Source: Diabrotica undecimpunctata
Taxonomy: Eukaryota > Arthropoda > Insecta > Coleoptera > Chrysomelidae
Direction of reading: 5' to 3'
DNA: 64,000 nt
Assembly (NCBI RefSeq): GCF_040954645.1
Contig: NC_092804.1
Location: 143,167,108 to 143,231,107, forward strand
A model generated the notes under the pieces. It saw only the letters and a program-made list of their open reading frames with translations, ran no database searches and was not told where the DNA came from. Position numbers and translations under genes: made by a program. Each line of letters starts with the position of its first letter. Position 1 is the first letter of the stretch. Positions 1 to 10,105 of this stretch are shown piece after piece.

Positions 1-30
1 TGTGTCCTTCGCTTTCCTGGTTCTCGTTTT

Positions 31-83
31 CCATAAGCGTCGTTTATCCATAAGCGTCGTTTATCCATAAGCGACAATATTTC
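31..83. repeat. Short tandem repeat, ~20-bp unit, about 2.5 copies
   Basis: The phrase CCATAAGCGTCGTTTAT recurs directly, with a final degenerate copy ending CCATAAGCGACAA. It is a minor local tandem duplication with no coding signal. Confidence 0.7.
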
Positions 84-740
84 TTCAGCGATCAATGTCT
101 TCTTTTTTTTGGCGGACCAATTAATTACATTCTTTGTGACCGTAACAATTGCATTTTTGAAGTTGTTCCAAGCATTTAATTGCCTCATTTACTTTCTCAT
201 TGACTTTAATATGTACACTTTAGCTCTCTTTATGTTGTTTATATCGATTTTCCTAAAAAATCCGTTTTTCCCACTACAGGATTGCCGTCAGACCCGATAT
301 CGGTCCCAGAATATGTTCTAACTCCATGCGATCCATTTCTTAGAAGATCTAATCTCTTTAAATTCCTCCTTCTGGTCAATTTCATGATTTTTGACTCCTG
401 GAGACTTATGTTAAGCCCTACGTTTAAAGTCCATGCTGTAACTAAAGCAGAGTATGTTGAATTCTATCTATATTTGTGGTATGTGCTATAGCATCGGTAT
501 ATCGCATTATACATATTTTTGGGCTTCGTATTTATTTGTTCACTTGGTTCACTTTCGCCACATAAGCGTTAAATATTACGGAACGAAAGCAGAAGTTTAC
601 AATTTGCTGTAGAAGAAAATACAGAATCACATCCTTTACACGAAGTACATCCGTGTGGAATGCGGGAACGTAAGGTAGCAGACACCATTAGTTTTTATTT
701 ACAAAAATTTAAATGCGAATGATAACACCCGGAACGAACA
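84..740. other. AT-rich stretch, weak LINE-like vestige on the minus strand
   Basis: No intact gene is visible. Minus-strand translation near 80-130 gives EEILSLMDKRR, which resembles the segment between endonuclease and reverse transcriptase in RTE-type LINEs, so part of this may be a decayed element. The two ~70-codon open frames here have no recognisable motif. Confidence 0.3.
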
Positions 741-752
741 ACTGGTTACTGT

Positions 753-812
753 TTCCTAAAAAACTGATACGACTCAGTGATACGAGTAAGATTGATCATT
801 TTGAGCAGTGTT
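753..812. mobile_element. Tc1-like terminal inverted repeat, right end only
   Basis: The segment ends in TTGAGCAGTG and holds CCTAAAAAACTGATACGACT. Its reverse complement matches 3453-3509, which starts CACTGCTCAA and holds GTCGTGTCAGTTTTTTAGGA. CACTGCTCAA is a familiar Tc1-like terminus. The element body should lie to the left of this end, but no transposase is readable there. Confidence 0.5.
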
Positions 813-902
813 TTTAATTGTTTTGACATTATATTATATTTATTATGGCTGACAAATAATAAAATAAACAAACAAACAACAAACAATTGATTACATATGT
901 TT

Positions 903-2665
903 ATTCATCATCATCCAGCCTCAAGAGTCCACTACTGAACATAGGCCTCTTCCTCATGTTTCCAACCCCGTCTATCTTGCGCCGCTCTCATCCAGTTTTT
1001 ATTGAGTCTTCTTAAATCGTCAGTCCATCTTGTAGGTGGTCGACCGACGCTTCTCTTGTCTTCCCTTGGCCTCCATTCCAATAACCTCTTTGTCCATCGC
1101 CCATCTGTCATTCTGGCTATGTGTCCTGCCCATCTCCATTTTAGTCTGGCTATCTTCTCGATGATGTCAGTCATTCCGGTTCTTCTCCTGATGTCTTCGT
1201 TGGTTATTCTGTCTCGCAGAGTTATTCATAACATGGACCGCTCCATTCTTCTCTGCGTGACTCTCAGTTTGGTAGCTGTTGCTTTTGTTAAGATAAGTGT
1301 TTCTGCTCCGTACGTCAAGACTGGGAGGACGCACTGATCAAATACCTTTCTTTTTAGGCATGTGGGCAGCTCACTTTTAAAAGTTTCTCTCAGTTTTCCA
1401 AATGCTGCCCACCCAAGGCCGATTCTTCTCTTCGGTTCATGAGTCTGGTTATCCCTGCCAATCATAATTTCATGTCCCAGGTATTTATATCTATCTACGA
1501 GTTCTATTTCTTTTCCACCAATACTGATGTTCTGGTTGGGTACCAAATTGGTCATGATTTTTGTTTTCGAGATATTTATATTTAAACCTGCACTTTCTGT
1601 AGCCACAACGAGTTCCTGTACCATCTCTCTTGCCATACCTAGATCTTCAGCTATTATAAGTATATCATCGGCGAAACGTAAGTTGTTTAGATATTCTCCA
1701 TCTATTTTTATTCCCTTTGTCATCCAATCCAAATTCTTAAAAGCATGTTCTAGCACCGTATTAAAAAGTTTAGGTGACATTGGGTCTCCTTGTCTAACCC
1801 CCCATTCTATTTTTATGCGATTACTGTTAGTATGTAATCTGACAGTGGTTGTTGCCTGCCGATATATTTTGGTATAATAATTTAGTATATCTATAATCTA
1901 GCCTGCATTCTTTAAGCGTCTGTAATATTTTGCTTAGCTCAACTGTGTCAAAGGCTTTGTGAAAATCGATAAATATTAGAACTAGAGGTTTATTGTATTC
2001 CACTGCTTTCTCTATTAGGGTTTTTATACTTTGTAGATGGTCATTTGTTCCGTAACTTTTTCGGAATCCTGCCTGTTCCCTTGGTTGATAAGTCTCTAAT
2101 TTTCTTTCTATTCTCTTAACTAGTATTCGCGTAAACAACTTATATATATATGGCTGAGGAGGCTAATCGGTCTGTAATTCTCTAAATTTGCTTTATCTCC
2201 TGCTTTGTGTAATAGAATCATAGTAGCGTTGTTCCAGTCTGTTGGAATATTGGCGCTGTGAAGGCAGATCTTGAAAAGTTGTTTAATTTTTTCAAGTAAT
2301 ACATCCCCTCCAATTTTTAGTGCTTCTGATACTATTCCATCTTCACCCGGGGTTCGATTATTTTTCATTTTCTTCAGGGCTTCTTTGATTTCTGATTTTG
2401 TTATATCGGGCATTAAATCTGATCCTTGGTTTAATACCCCAGTTTTTAGTGTAATTGGAGATTCCGTATTGTTATCTTTTTTTCTTGATCTATATAACTC
2501 TGTGTAGAACTCTTCGACTATTCTTAATATTTCATCTCTGTTCGTTGTTTCTTCTCCAGTGCTGTTTCTCAGTTTGTTAATTTCTATTTCCCCTTTTGTA
2601 CGCTCCTCTTCAAAACTTTCATGTTCTTATTTTGCTCTATTGCCTGTTTTGTTTTTTCTACATTG
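903..2665 (-). mobile_element. RTE-type LINE, 5'-truncated, reverse transcriptase broken by frameshifts
   Basis: Read on the minus strand from 2600 down to 932, the segments follow reverse transcriptase order. Fingers are at 2600-2120 (KMKNNRTPGEDGI, NYRPISLLS). Palm A is at 2138-1827 (GFRKSYGTND, FIDFHKAFDTVE). The catalytic FADD with primer-grip and YKYLGHEI segments is at 1780-1226. The conserved C-terminal tail RLKWRWAGHIARMTDGRW ... GRPPTRW is at 1174-932. At least two frameshifts separate these frames, so the copy is dead although FADD is intact. The 3' end carries a short ATG/ATC-rich tail (905-916) after the EEAYVQ-type tail, as is usual for RTE LINEs. The 5' half with the endonuclease is missing, and the copy stops beside a Tc1 remnant. 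Confidence 0.88.
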
Positions 2666-2761
2666 TAGAAAAAATTCTACAATTCTACATCTACAATGTA
2701 GAAAAAAACAATGTTTATTCATAAATTGTAATAATTATTAAGGTCTAAATATTGATATTTT
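2666..2761. repeat. Short inverted and direct TCTACATTGTAGA repeats
   Basis: The palindrome CTACATTGTAG occurs twice (about 2659 and 2693) with ATTCTAC variants between. It sits between the LINE 5' truncation and the Tc1 remnant, so it may be a junction scar or part of either element. Confidence 0.4.
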
Positions 2762-3390
2762 TTAAATTCCTTTATTCTGGAGCCACTGGTTTATCATATT
2801 TGCAGTGTGAACAGGACAGTTATCTTGTTGTAGGATACAATTATTTTCTGGATAGAACTGTTCTACACTGGTAAACATGATGTTTTCTAGAATATTCAGA
2901 TAAGTTTGCCCAACAAACCTGCCATCAATACGCCATACCATTCTCATTCCTCTAGATGAAATTCATCCCCATACATTGGCGCGAAAATGACCAGCTGCTC
3001 GATATCTATCAACATATAGACGATTAAATCTATTATTATCTGGTCTATACACCCCAATTTTGCCCTTTTTAGAAGATTGAAAAATTTCCTCATCTGTAAA
3101 TATTACCCTGTCCCAAAAATCTTGATTTTGTAGCTGATGGTTTAAAGCAAATATAAGTCTTGATTGCTTCTGTTGTGGTCTAAGAGCTTGTTTTTTGCTG
3201 CAGTTCGGTACCTAAGACGCGATGCTTTAATTCTGCGCCGCCAAGTTGTTGTCTTTCTTCCCGAAAACTGTGACATAATTCTTGCAGTTTTCGCATCTTC
3301 AAAAGGATTCTCGTCTAATCTCTCCAAAAGCGTACGATCTTCATGAGCGGTAGAAATTTTTGATCGGGTCGAGCATATGTTATCTGACAA
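2762..3390 (-). pseudogene. Tc1/mariner transposase, broken
   Basis: Minus-strand translation gives an N-terminal helix-turn-helix-like region (3390-3180, EDRTLLERLDENPFEDAKTA, then a basic stretch TTTWRRRIKASRLRYR). After a frameshift near 3185-3160 comes QNQDFWDRVIFTDEE with the first catalytic Asp. A stop follows at the WG position near 2958, then FVGQTYLNILE and ILQQDNCPVHTANMINQWLQ with the second catalytic Asp. The frame ends at a stop after QWLQNKGI, so the third acidic residue and C-terminus are missing. One frameshift, one internal stop and a 3' truncation make it non-functional. The order D...D and the QDN.P.HTA box are diagnostic of Tc1/mariner DDE transposases. Confidence 0.85.
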
Positions 3391-3452
3391 ATTTTAAGAT
3401 TTGGCAGTGACAGTGACAGTATGTAAATAATAAGTATTTATCATTCAAAATA

Positions 3453-3760
3453 CACTGCTCAATTTTCTACAAAATACGCTTTAAGAGTCGTGTCAGTTTT
3501 TTAGGAACTAGCTGTACGTACTCTTATCTGTTGCCCTACTATTTACTGTATCTACTGAGATGAATTCTACGTGTTTTTTAAAAGACAATGCACATCGTCA
3601 CACAGCAATCGCTACTAAAAGGTTCTTACAAGAAAATAACTTTACATACATGGCCTTCTTGCTTCTTAGATTTAAGACCAATCGAACATATAATCGCTAC
3701 TCGACAGTGACTTGACCCAACCACCAAATAACTTAGTTGACTTCCGTTACTGAATTCAAG
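3453..3760 (+). mobile_element. Tc1-like element, internally deleted, with transposase remnant
   Basis: It starts at TA followed by CACTGCTCAA, a Tc1-like terminus at a TA target. About 120 bp further on, the + strand reads DNAHRHTAIATKRFLQENN and then a degraded block resembling the DLNPIEH region (..RPIEHII, about 3680-3700). This matches the second catalytic block of a Tc1 transposase, so the N-terminal two thirds have been deleted. It is a different copy from the minus-strand transposase at 2762-3390. The far end is not clear. Confidence 0.65.
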
Positions 3761-4860
3761 GAGTCTGAGCTGACGTCTCCAGAATACCAGATATCATAAT
3801 TTCAAGATTGTTTTGACTTATTATATGCATAACTCACTCGTTATTAAATAATTTTGTCATTTTTTAATATTGTTCTATATTATGGCGTTATGATTTTTGT
3901 GAAAGGGAGTATATAAAACATTAAATAATACAATAATTCACGAATGTTTTTCGGGTGTGTGGTTATATCGTTTAAAGATAGCCGTAGGTCATGTATTTTT
4001 TTTTCGGTATCTACTATTTCAAGAATTTTATATAGAAGTATAAATATATTACGAAGGCAAGCAATAGTCATTCAAATCATGTTCACTAATAAACTATTCG
4101 TTCATACCGTACATGGTGCAGTGTAAGTTCGTATTCCATTTTAAAATAGATCATTGACCGCTACACTCCTATTATTAATGAAGTCAGCACATCAAAAACG
4201 GCTTTTATTCACAAACTAAATGAAATGTTTGCCAAGTACACTATTTATTACACCTACATATTGATTCTATAGGGTGATTTATTTAAAATATGGGTAACCA
4301 CTTTCAATTTTCGCAAAAGCAGGATTCCTTTTATGGATTTGGTTAAAGTTAGGCTACCTACTTTTAAATATAGTTGTTTTGCAGTTCAGCAGACCATATT
4401 TTTGTGTGCGGTTCAAAATATTTGGTAAAATAATTTATTGGAGGTTTTGTGTATAAAACAGCTTGCAGATTTATTTTTTCTTATTGTTTGCCAGTTCTAC
4501 ATTTGTTAGAATCTATTAAATTAAATTTTAAGATGCTCAATGTGAGATGACTAATTTAATCTAAGTATCAGAAAAAAATACAGAATAAAGTATTAATTGA
4601 CATTGACAGTAATTTTTGTATTTAGATCGTGTCTTTTTCTGTTTTTCCATTCTTCTCGGTTCTGTTTCATTTATATAATACTTGCTAGCGTTTTTAACGG
4701 ATATCAAATTAATTAAACTGGAAAGAAAGGCAGGTCGATAGATGAACCGAAAAAATGAGAGATAATTAGAACAAGAAAATTGGTTTTTGGTTTGCTCTGA
4801 AAGAGATGTTAATAAAATCATGGAATGGGTCATCACAAAACTACTAAATTATATAAACTT
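3761..4860. other. AT-rich DNA, nothing recognised
   Basis: Short open frames of 60-90 codons occur on both strands without recognisable motifs. The phrase TATAGGGTGATTTATTT at 4269 resembles the end motif of small insect transposons, but I could not find a partner end. Confidence 0.5.
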
Positions 4861-5228
4861 AAATAGTAACAAAATAAAAATTAAAGAAAAAGAAAAATAT
4901 AAAAAACCACGGATAACACCACCCTAACTTAAATCAATAAATAAAATAAATGATTTATTCAGATAGTTAAAAAATCATCCCGATCATAAAAATTTACAGA
5001 ACAGGTACAAAATAAATAAAAATAATGTAGCAAAATGTATTGACTAAGCTAAAAAAGCTTATGCAGAAGAGCTAATAAATTCTAACAAAAATAGGTCAAA
5101 AAACTTATGGAGATATGCAAATAAGCTCTGTGGAAATACAGCTTCAAAAACAAACACAAAACTAATAAAAACACAAAATGCTGACATACTAACTAATAAC
5201 AGAGACATATCAAATAAATTTGTAGATT

Positions 5229-5815
5229 GCGGAATACTATACCGATTTGGGAAAACGATATGAAGAAATGATTCCTGAGCTCACTAAATTTCGAGAAAAG
5301 GGCTCTTCAGAGACGGATATTCACAGTCGCTCTGAACGTAAACTAATTTTCGAAACCAAATTCAGATTTTTGCTTTAATCTGTGCCTTCAAAGAATTGCA
5401 AGGCATTGCAACATATCTCCTCAACTAAGCAAAAATCCTTAACGAATTGGTTTCTAGTACTCGTACAGAGTATATCGGAATAAAAGGAACAAGACAGTTA
5501 AGATTTGATTTGACGTACAGTGCGTCTGTGTATCCGCTTATACGTATTTCGCCCTAATAGGGCTCTTCGGAGACGGCTATTCACAGTTGCTCTGAACGTG
5601 AAAATAAGTTTACGGATTTTAATATCAGATGTCGCTATTTGCGTCTATACGAAGCCATGTTAGAGTTGCTTTCTAAGACGGAAAAGTTTTATTTTCACGT
5701 TCAGAGCAACTGTGAATAGCCGTCTCTGAAGAGTCCTATTAGGGCGAAATACGTATAAGCGGATACACAGACGCACTGTACGTGAAATCAAATCTTATCT
5801 GTCTTTTTCCTTTTT
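5229..5815. mobile_element. Non-coding insertion inside the LINE, ending in a hairpin element
   Basis: This block interrupts the LINE coding sequence and has no ORF. A partial copy of the hairpin arm (GGCTCTTCAGAGACGGATAT ... GCTCTGAACGT, about 5302-5341) comes first. About 140 bp later the complete inverted-repeat pair follows. Phrases beginning TCAAATAA lie at both edges (5209 and 5821) and could be a target duplication. Confidence 0.6.
5486..5810. repeat. Foldback hairpin, two ~123-bp arms around a ~78-bp loop
   Basis: The left arm (5486-5608) reads from GGAACAAGACAG through GTACAGTGCGTCTGTGTATC to GCTCTGAACGTGAAAATAA. The right arm (5687-5810) is its near-perfect reverse complement, ending CTGTCTTTTTCC. 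The arms differ at only a few positions, so the element is much younger than the LINE around it. It has no coding capacity and would be a non-autonomous element moved by another transposase. Confidence 0.88.
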
Positions 5816-7250
5816 TTTCCTCAAATAATAAAAGCTTTAAAAAATAAAAAGTCTCCAGGTCATGATAATATTAGATCTGAAACTTTAAAAGAAATAACAA
5901 AACAGATTTCAAAACCCTTAACATACATAATAAATACAAGTCTTAATTTAGGCAATTTCCCAGATATTTTAAAAACTTTAACTATTAAACCTGTATTCAA
6001 ATCTGGCGAAGAAATATATTGTCAGAATTATAGGCATATCACCCCAATCTCAAACATAGGTAAAATATTAGAAAAAATAATTTAGATAAGGCTTACAATT
6101 TTTTTAAAAAAATTCTATACACTATTTGAATATCAGTATGGATTTCAAGAAGGAAAATCCACTGAAGATGCAATTTGTGCTCTAACAGCTAACATCTACA
6201 AAGCTCTTGATAATGCAAGAACAGTTCTTTGTATATTTGTAGATTTATCAAAGGCATTTGACACTGTTTCATATAAAATATTGCTAACTAAATTTAAAAA
6301 AATATGGTATTAGAGGGCTTGCATATAATATCCTAGAAAGTTATCTTCTAAACAGGCAACAACATGTTTATATAGATTAGTAAGGGAAGAATTATATCCT
6401 ATGGAGTCCCACAGGGAACAGTCTTAGGACCAATTCTCTTTAATATAAGATAATAAGCTTTGCATATGGCACAGTTATTTTCTATGATGCAAATACATGG
6501 GGTAATTTAAAACAAAATGCCGAAACAGACTTTGCTACAATTCAGAAATGGTTTCAGTTTAATAAACTCACCTTAAATGTAGATAAAACAAAAATATATG
6601 CCATTTATATCGTATGTAAGTAACCTCCCAAATCTTTTCTCATTAAAAGTCGATGCAAAAAATGAAATTCCATACACATAAGAGATTAAATATGTAGGTA
6701 TAATAATTGATAAACATTTATGATGGAATACTCAAGCAAATAATATTCTAAGAGGGCTACTATCAAGATTTAAATTTTTAAAACAATTTTTAGGAATGGA
6801 ATAACTCATTTACGAATTCTTTATTATGCACTTATACAATCTCAACTTACCAATGGTCTTTTAGGATGGGGTGGAATACGGAATAATACTTGCATTCTAT
6901 AAACATTATTCAGAAGTGGCTAATTAGAATTATTTATGGGAAAAATTGAAGATATTCTAGCGAGCTGTTATATAATGAAAGTTAATTTTTAACTGTACGT
7001 AAATTATTCTGTTACAAAGATTTTATACATATACATGAAAAAAAGATAATATTAAACTTAAACAATTTTACCTAAATGTAATAAATCCTTACTCCAGAGA
7101 TATGTTGGTTACATACAGCCCAAACTATGCAATTGTCTACCAGAGAATTTAAAACAAATAAGAAGTTATAAAAAACATAGATATAAATATGAAATTAAAC
7201 AATGAATTGAACACAAAACAACACAATTCTATTAAGAACTGATTAATGGA

Positions 7251-7624
7251 CAATAGTAATAAATAATAAATATCTAAATAGACTTTGATTACCAACTACA
7301 ACATTTCTTGAATTTACTGCAGTTAATATCATGTATTACTTACATTTGTGTACTCACAGTTGCGTCACATGCTATATTAAAATTAAAATTAATGTATTTT
7401 TGTAAGTACGCATATTATGTAACTTACTATTTATATTTATACAATTGTTAAATATTTCTTTGTTTGAATATATTTTTTTAAGTCTCACTCACAAGGGGTG
7501 CTACTTTTATGGTAGCTCTACTTCAGTGAGTTTTTATCTTTATTTAGTATTTAGTATGCTTTTTGTTCCTTGTAATTTATGTAATCTTCCTAAATAAATA
7601 TTATTATTATAATAATAAGCATAC
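7251..7624. other. AT-rich DNA, nothing recognised
   Basis: There is no ORF of note. An ATTATTATAATAATAA microsatellite-like patch near 7600 may be the tail of a LINE. Confidence 0.4.
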
Positions 7625-7795
7625 GATAGCTTAATAATACGAGATGACAGAAGGAGCAGAGGTAGACTACCTACACGATGGACAGTCGACGCCGAGAATT
7701 GGCTCTAGGAAGCTCAAGACCGACGGAACTGAAAGAAATTAGGGGAGGCCTATGTCCAACTTTAGACACAGAAGGCTGAATGGTGATAATAATAC
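7625..7795 (+). mobile_element. RTE-type LINE 3' end fragment
   Basis: The + strand reads RGRPTRWTVDAENW, then EAQDRR, then GEAYVQL and TQKAE. This is the conserved C-terminal tail of insect RTE reverse transcriptases, followed by a short GGTGATAATAATA tail. Only about 170 bp remain, with stops. Confidence 0.7.
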
Positions 7796-7799
7796 ACTC

Positions 7800-7912
7800 C
7801 ATCTTTAAATAAACATTTCAAATACTCTGTTTTTGTCCTACTAAGTTTTAAACCTTTTTGCTCTCCACTCTTCCAGTTTTTGTTCTAAATTGCTTTCACT
7901 ATTTCCTACCAA
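7800..7912 (-). mobile_element. LINE reverse transcriptase scrap
   Basis: The minus strand reads SESNLEQKLEEWRAKRFKT, resembling the LEEWR...LKISR..KTEY segment that follows the catalytic box in RTE-type enzymes. It is very short and the call is tentative. Confidence 0.4.
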
Positions 7913-7996
7913 CACTACCATGTAGCTTCGCTTTTATCTGATATCTGGAACATATAGTGAGAGGAAATCCATATAGAATACTACAACTGATCCTTA

Positions 7997-8550
7997 GGGA
8001 GAGCGCCCATTAAACTGGCATGGCAAGTGGCAAGTAGCAAGTAGCGCGCGTCTAGCATATGACTTAAAATGTAACCAATGCAAACGAATAATTCAGTGCA
8101 CACCAAAATGACAGTGACAGTGGTGTCATGCAGCTTGCTATGCCACGTCGTTAAAAATAGAGCTTGTTCTACTTTTTGCCACGTGCTACTTGCATTTTGC
8201 ATGCGTGTTTGTTAAAAAATTTAAATATGGAAGACAGTCCAGAATTTAATATTCGGTTTGTCTCATTAATTGAGAAATTTCCAGGTATCTATGACAACAC
8301 AAATCCGGAATTTTTTAATTCTTTAAATACATTAAGTCTACTATGCCCTTGCATTCCTTTCCAATAACAGTTGACGTTTAAAAGCGTTAGCATAACTTTA
8401 TCCTCAGAGGGCTATATTTTGAATTTAACTAGCCTTTTTAATGGCATGCTACTTTGGTGTGCGCTACCTGCGTACCTGCCACGCCAGTGCCATGACCGTG
8501 CTATGCCACTGCCATGTTATATGTCACGCCGGTTTGGTGGGCGCTCTTCC
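7997..8550 (+). mobile_element. Non-autonomous PIF/Harbinger element with TTA target duplication
   Basis: The left end is TTA then GGGAGAGCGCCCATTAAACT. The right end is the inverted GGCGCTCTTCC followed by TTA, so the 3-bp duplication TTA (7994-7996 and 8551-8553) flanks 554 bp. TTA/TAA duplications with G-rich termini are characteristic of PIF/Harbinger. Subterminal GGCATGGCAAGTGGCAAGTA-like repeats recur in inverted form at both ends. A short ORF with MADF-like sequence inside fits the second protein of these transposons. No nuclease-type transposase is present. Confidence 0.85.
8227..8367 (+). pseudogene. MADF-like N-terminal remnant inside the PIF/Harbinger element
   Basis: This 46-codon frame starts MEDSPEFNIRFVSLIEKFPG and continues IYDNTNPEFFN. 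The pattern F...LI...P.IYD..NP.F resembles the first helix and loop of the MADF (Myb/SANT-like) DNA-binding domain. PIF/Harbinger transposons carry that domain in their accessory protein. The frame stops where the domain should continue, so it is a truncated relic, not a working gene. The domain call rests on about 30 residues and is moderately secure. Confidence 0.5.
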
Positions 8551-8712
8551 TTAAAGGCAAGATAGAAGGCCGTAGAGGTGTAGGAGGTAAACAGTTTTCT
8601 TGATTAAAAAACATTTGTGAATGGACTCAAAAATCAATTACAGAACAATTATTTTATGTTGCAGAAGATCGAGAAGCCTTTGCAATGGTGATCGCCAACG
8701 TCGGATAATCCT

Positions 8713-8865
8713 GAGCTTTGGTCTACTCCGTATCTGCCAGGTACGCAGTTGTGATTCTTTTTATCATATTTATTTATTTTCTCTGTCAAAATAAAACAAT
8801 TAAGTAATAATCACCCTGTATACACATTTTCACCGGGAGTTCTTTTGAGTTAGATGTGTAAAACT
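8713..8865. other. Short AT-rich spacer with an ATCACCCTGTAT motif
   Basis: There is no coding signal. The ATCACCCTGTATACA phrase at 8808 is the reverse of the ACAGGGTG motif seen near 40568, a common end motif of small insect transposons. Confidence 0.35.
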
Positions 8866-9239
8866 AATTAACTGGAAAAATATATTAGGCGAGGAAACGA
8901 AGCACTTTCCAACTTTTTGCTTTCGATTCGGGGAAGGAAAATTTGTGGACAAAATTCATGGTGGTAAAATGAAAATTTGCATTTCCAAAGTGCATAGAAA
9001 ATGAAAATTTTGCAACAAGAAAATATCGACAGGAATGAGTTTAATTTTGTTACTCGGAGATTTTCAAGGTCTCTTAACAAGCATATGATAACGAAGATAG
9101 TCTTCAAGCTACCTGGTGCCCAGGTACGATGTCGTCTCGATAACGATGATGGTCCTCGATCTATCTGGTGACCATGGTGGACCTCGTCTCCTGGAGTTTT
9201 ATAATATTTTCATTCGAAATTGGTCTAAAGTCATTATGG

Positions 9240-9400
9240 AGTCATTATGGAGTCCTATGGAGCCCCATAGGAAGGAGGAAAAGAGGACGACCCAGAATAT
9301 CCTGGAGGAACGAAGTAGACGACGCCATGAGTAAGAGAGGCCTAAACGATGGAGAATATATATACAATTTTTACGTGCCAAAATGCAAACCAACTAATTC
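9240..9400 (+). mobile_element. LINE C-terminal fragment within the foldback element
   Basis: The + strand reads PIGRRKRGRPRISWRNEVDD and then AMSKRGLNDGEY. This is the conserved basic tail (G.R.RGRP..RW.D.V) of RTE-type reverse transcriptases. The flanking GGAGTCATTATGGAGTC direct repeat at 9237-9253 is a small local duplication. Confidence 0.6.
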
Positions 9401-9439
9401 TTTCTACATTCACATTTTTATATAAAAAATAGTGATTTT

Positions 9440-9680
9440 CATAATAATTTAAAATAGAGCGGGGAGGAAACACACTTCAACTATGTAACTTAGAGAATAT
9501 CTGTGTACTATATTACGTGTGAGAGAATAAGTATAAGAGCACATGTGAAAGTAACAGGCGGGAGCTGCTATAGGAAAGATTATAATATATATCACCTGGC
9601 ACTTCACCAACTGCTTAAAATCTCCAAATTTAAAAAATAATGTTTTGTATAATTTTTATAAAAAGTTGCTTGAAGTATTC
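9440..9680. other. Interior of the foldback region, no coding signal
   Basis: AT-rich sequence lies between the LINE fragment and the subrepeat array; nothing is recognised. Confidence 0.4.
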
Positions 9681-9689
9681 TGAGGTCAT

Positions 9690-10105
9690 TTATCAACGAA
9701 ATATTCGTATTCAGCCACCTCGAAAACCCCGAGTAATGACTGTCAACTAATTTAGAATGAAATTAACACGAAACTTGGGGAGATGATATTACCATGGGCA
9801 CCAGATACTTTGGAGACCATCGCCCTTATAATATTCGTGTGCAACAACCCCAAAACCCCTCGAGTAATGACTTTTGACTGATTTCGAATGAAAATAACAT
9901 AACACTCTAAGAGACGAGGTCCACCCTCCACCAGGTAGCTCGAGAACCATCTCCGTCATAATATTCGTATTCAGCGATCTCGAAAGTCCCCAAGTAATGA
10001 CTTTCGACTAATTTCAAATGAAAATATTATGAAACTCCAGGAAACGATATCCACTCTGGGCACCAGATAGCTCTAGGACCATCGTCGCTATTATATTCGG
10101 ATTCA
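9690..10105. repeat. Tandem array, ~130-bp unit, three copies before the LINE
   Basis: Each unit holds TATTCGTATTCAGC, then CGAAAACCCCGAGTAATGAC, then ATTTCGAATGAAAAT-like sequence, and CACCAGGTAGCTC. The GAGTAATGA anchors at 9731, 9862 and 9992 are spaced 131 and 130 bp. Two further anchors beyond the LINE (11171, 11300) keep ~130-bp spacing once the LINE is removed. Confidence 0.85.

Larger units (their letters stand above)
4861..7250 (+). mobile_element. CR1/Jockey-like LINE, degraded, split by a hairpin element
   Basis: Across several frames the + strand reads ELWRYANKLCGN-like sequence (5105-5140) and, after an insertion, ALKNKKSPGHDNIRSETL (5830-5880). Next come SNIGKILEKII, then YGFQEGKSTEDAICALTA and CIFVDLSKAFDTVSYKILL (palm A, about 6230). 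The block holding the second catalytic pair reads FAYGTVIF instead of F/YADD. LTLNVDKTK and a C-terminal block resembling GWGGIRNN follow. This order fits a Jockey/CR1-type non-LTR reverse transcriptase. Many stops, frameshifts and the lost catalytic aspartates mark it as dead. The insertion at about 5229-5815 separates two parts that belong together. Confidence 0.75.
7945..8712 (+). mobile_element. RTE/BovB-like LINE C-terminus, split by a PIF/Harbinger insertion
   Basis: Before the insertion the frame reads RGNPYRILQLIL (7957-7996). After it, the frame reads KGKIEGRRGVGGKQFS, then NICEWTQKS, AEDREAFAMVIANVG and a stop at 8709. This is the same tail as the copy at 36939-37290 (HVIMQGRIEGRKSLG). 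The two halves join in frame if the inserted DNA and one TTA are removed, so they were one LINE before the insertion. A stop within the second half shows it was already decaying or decayed later. Confidence 0.82.

Noticed and set aside
1002..1337. 111-codon + strand frame
   Set aside because: Shadow of the minus-strand RTE reverse transcriptase; the minus-strand motifs are unambiguous.
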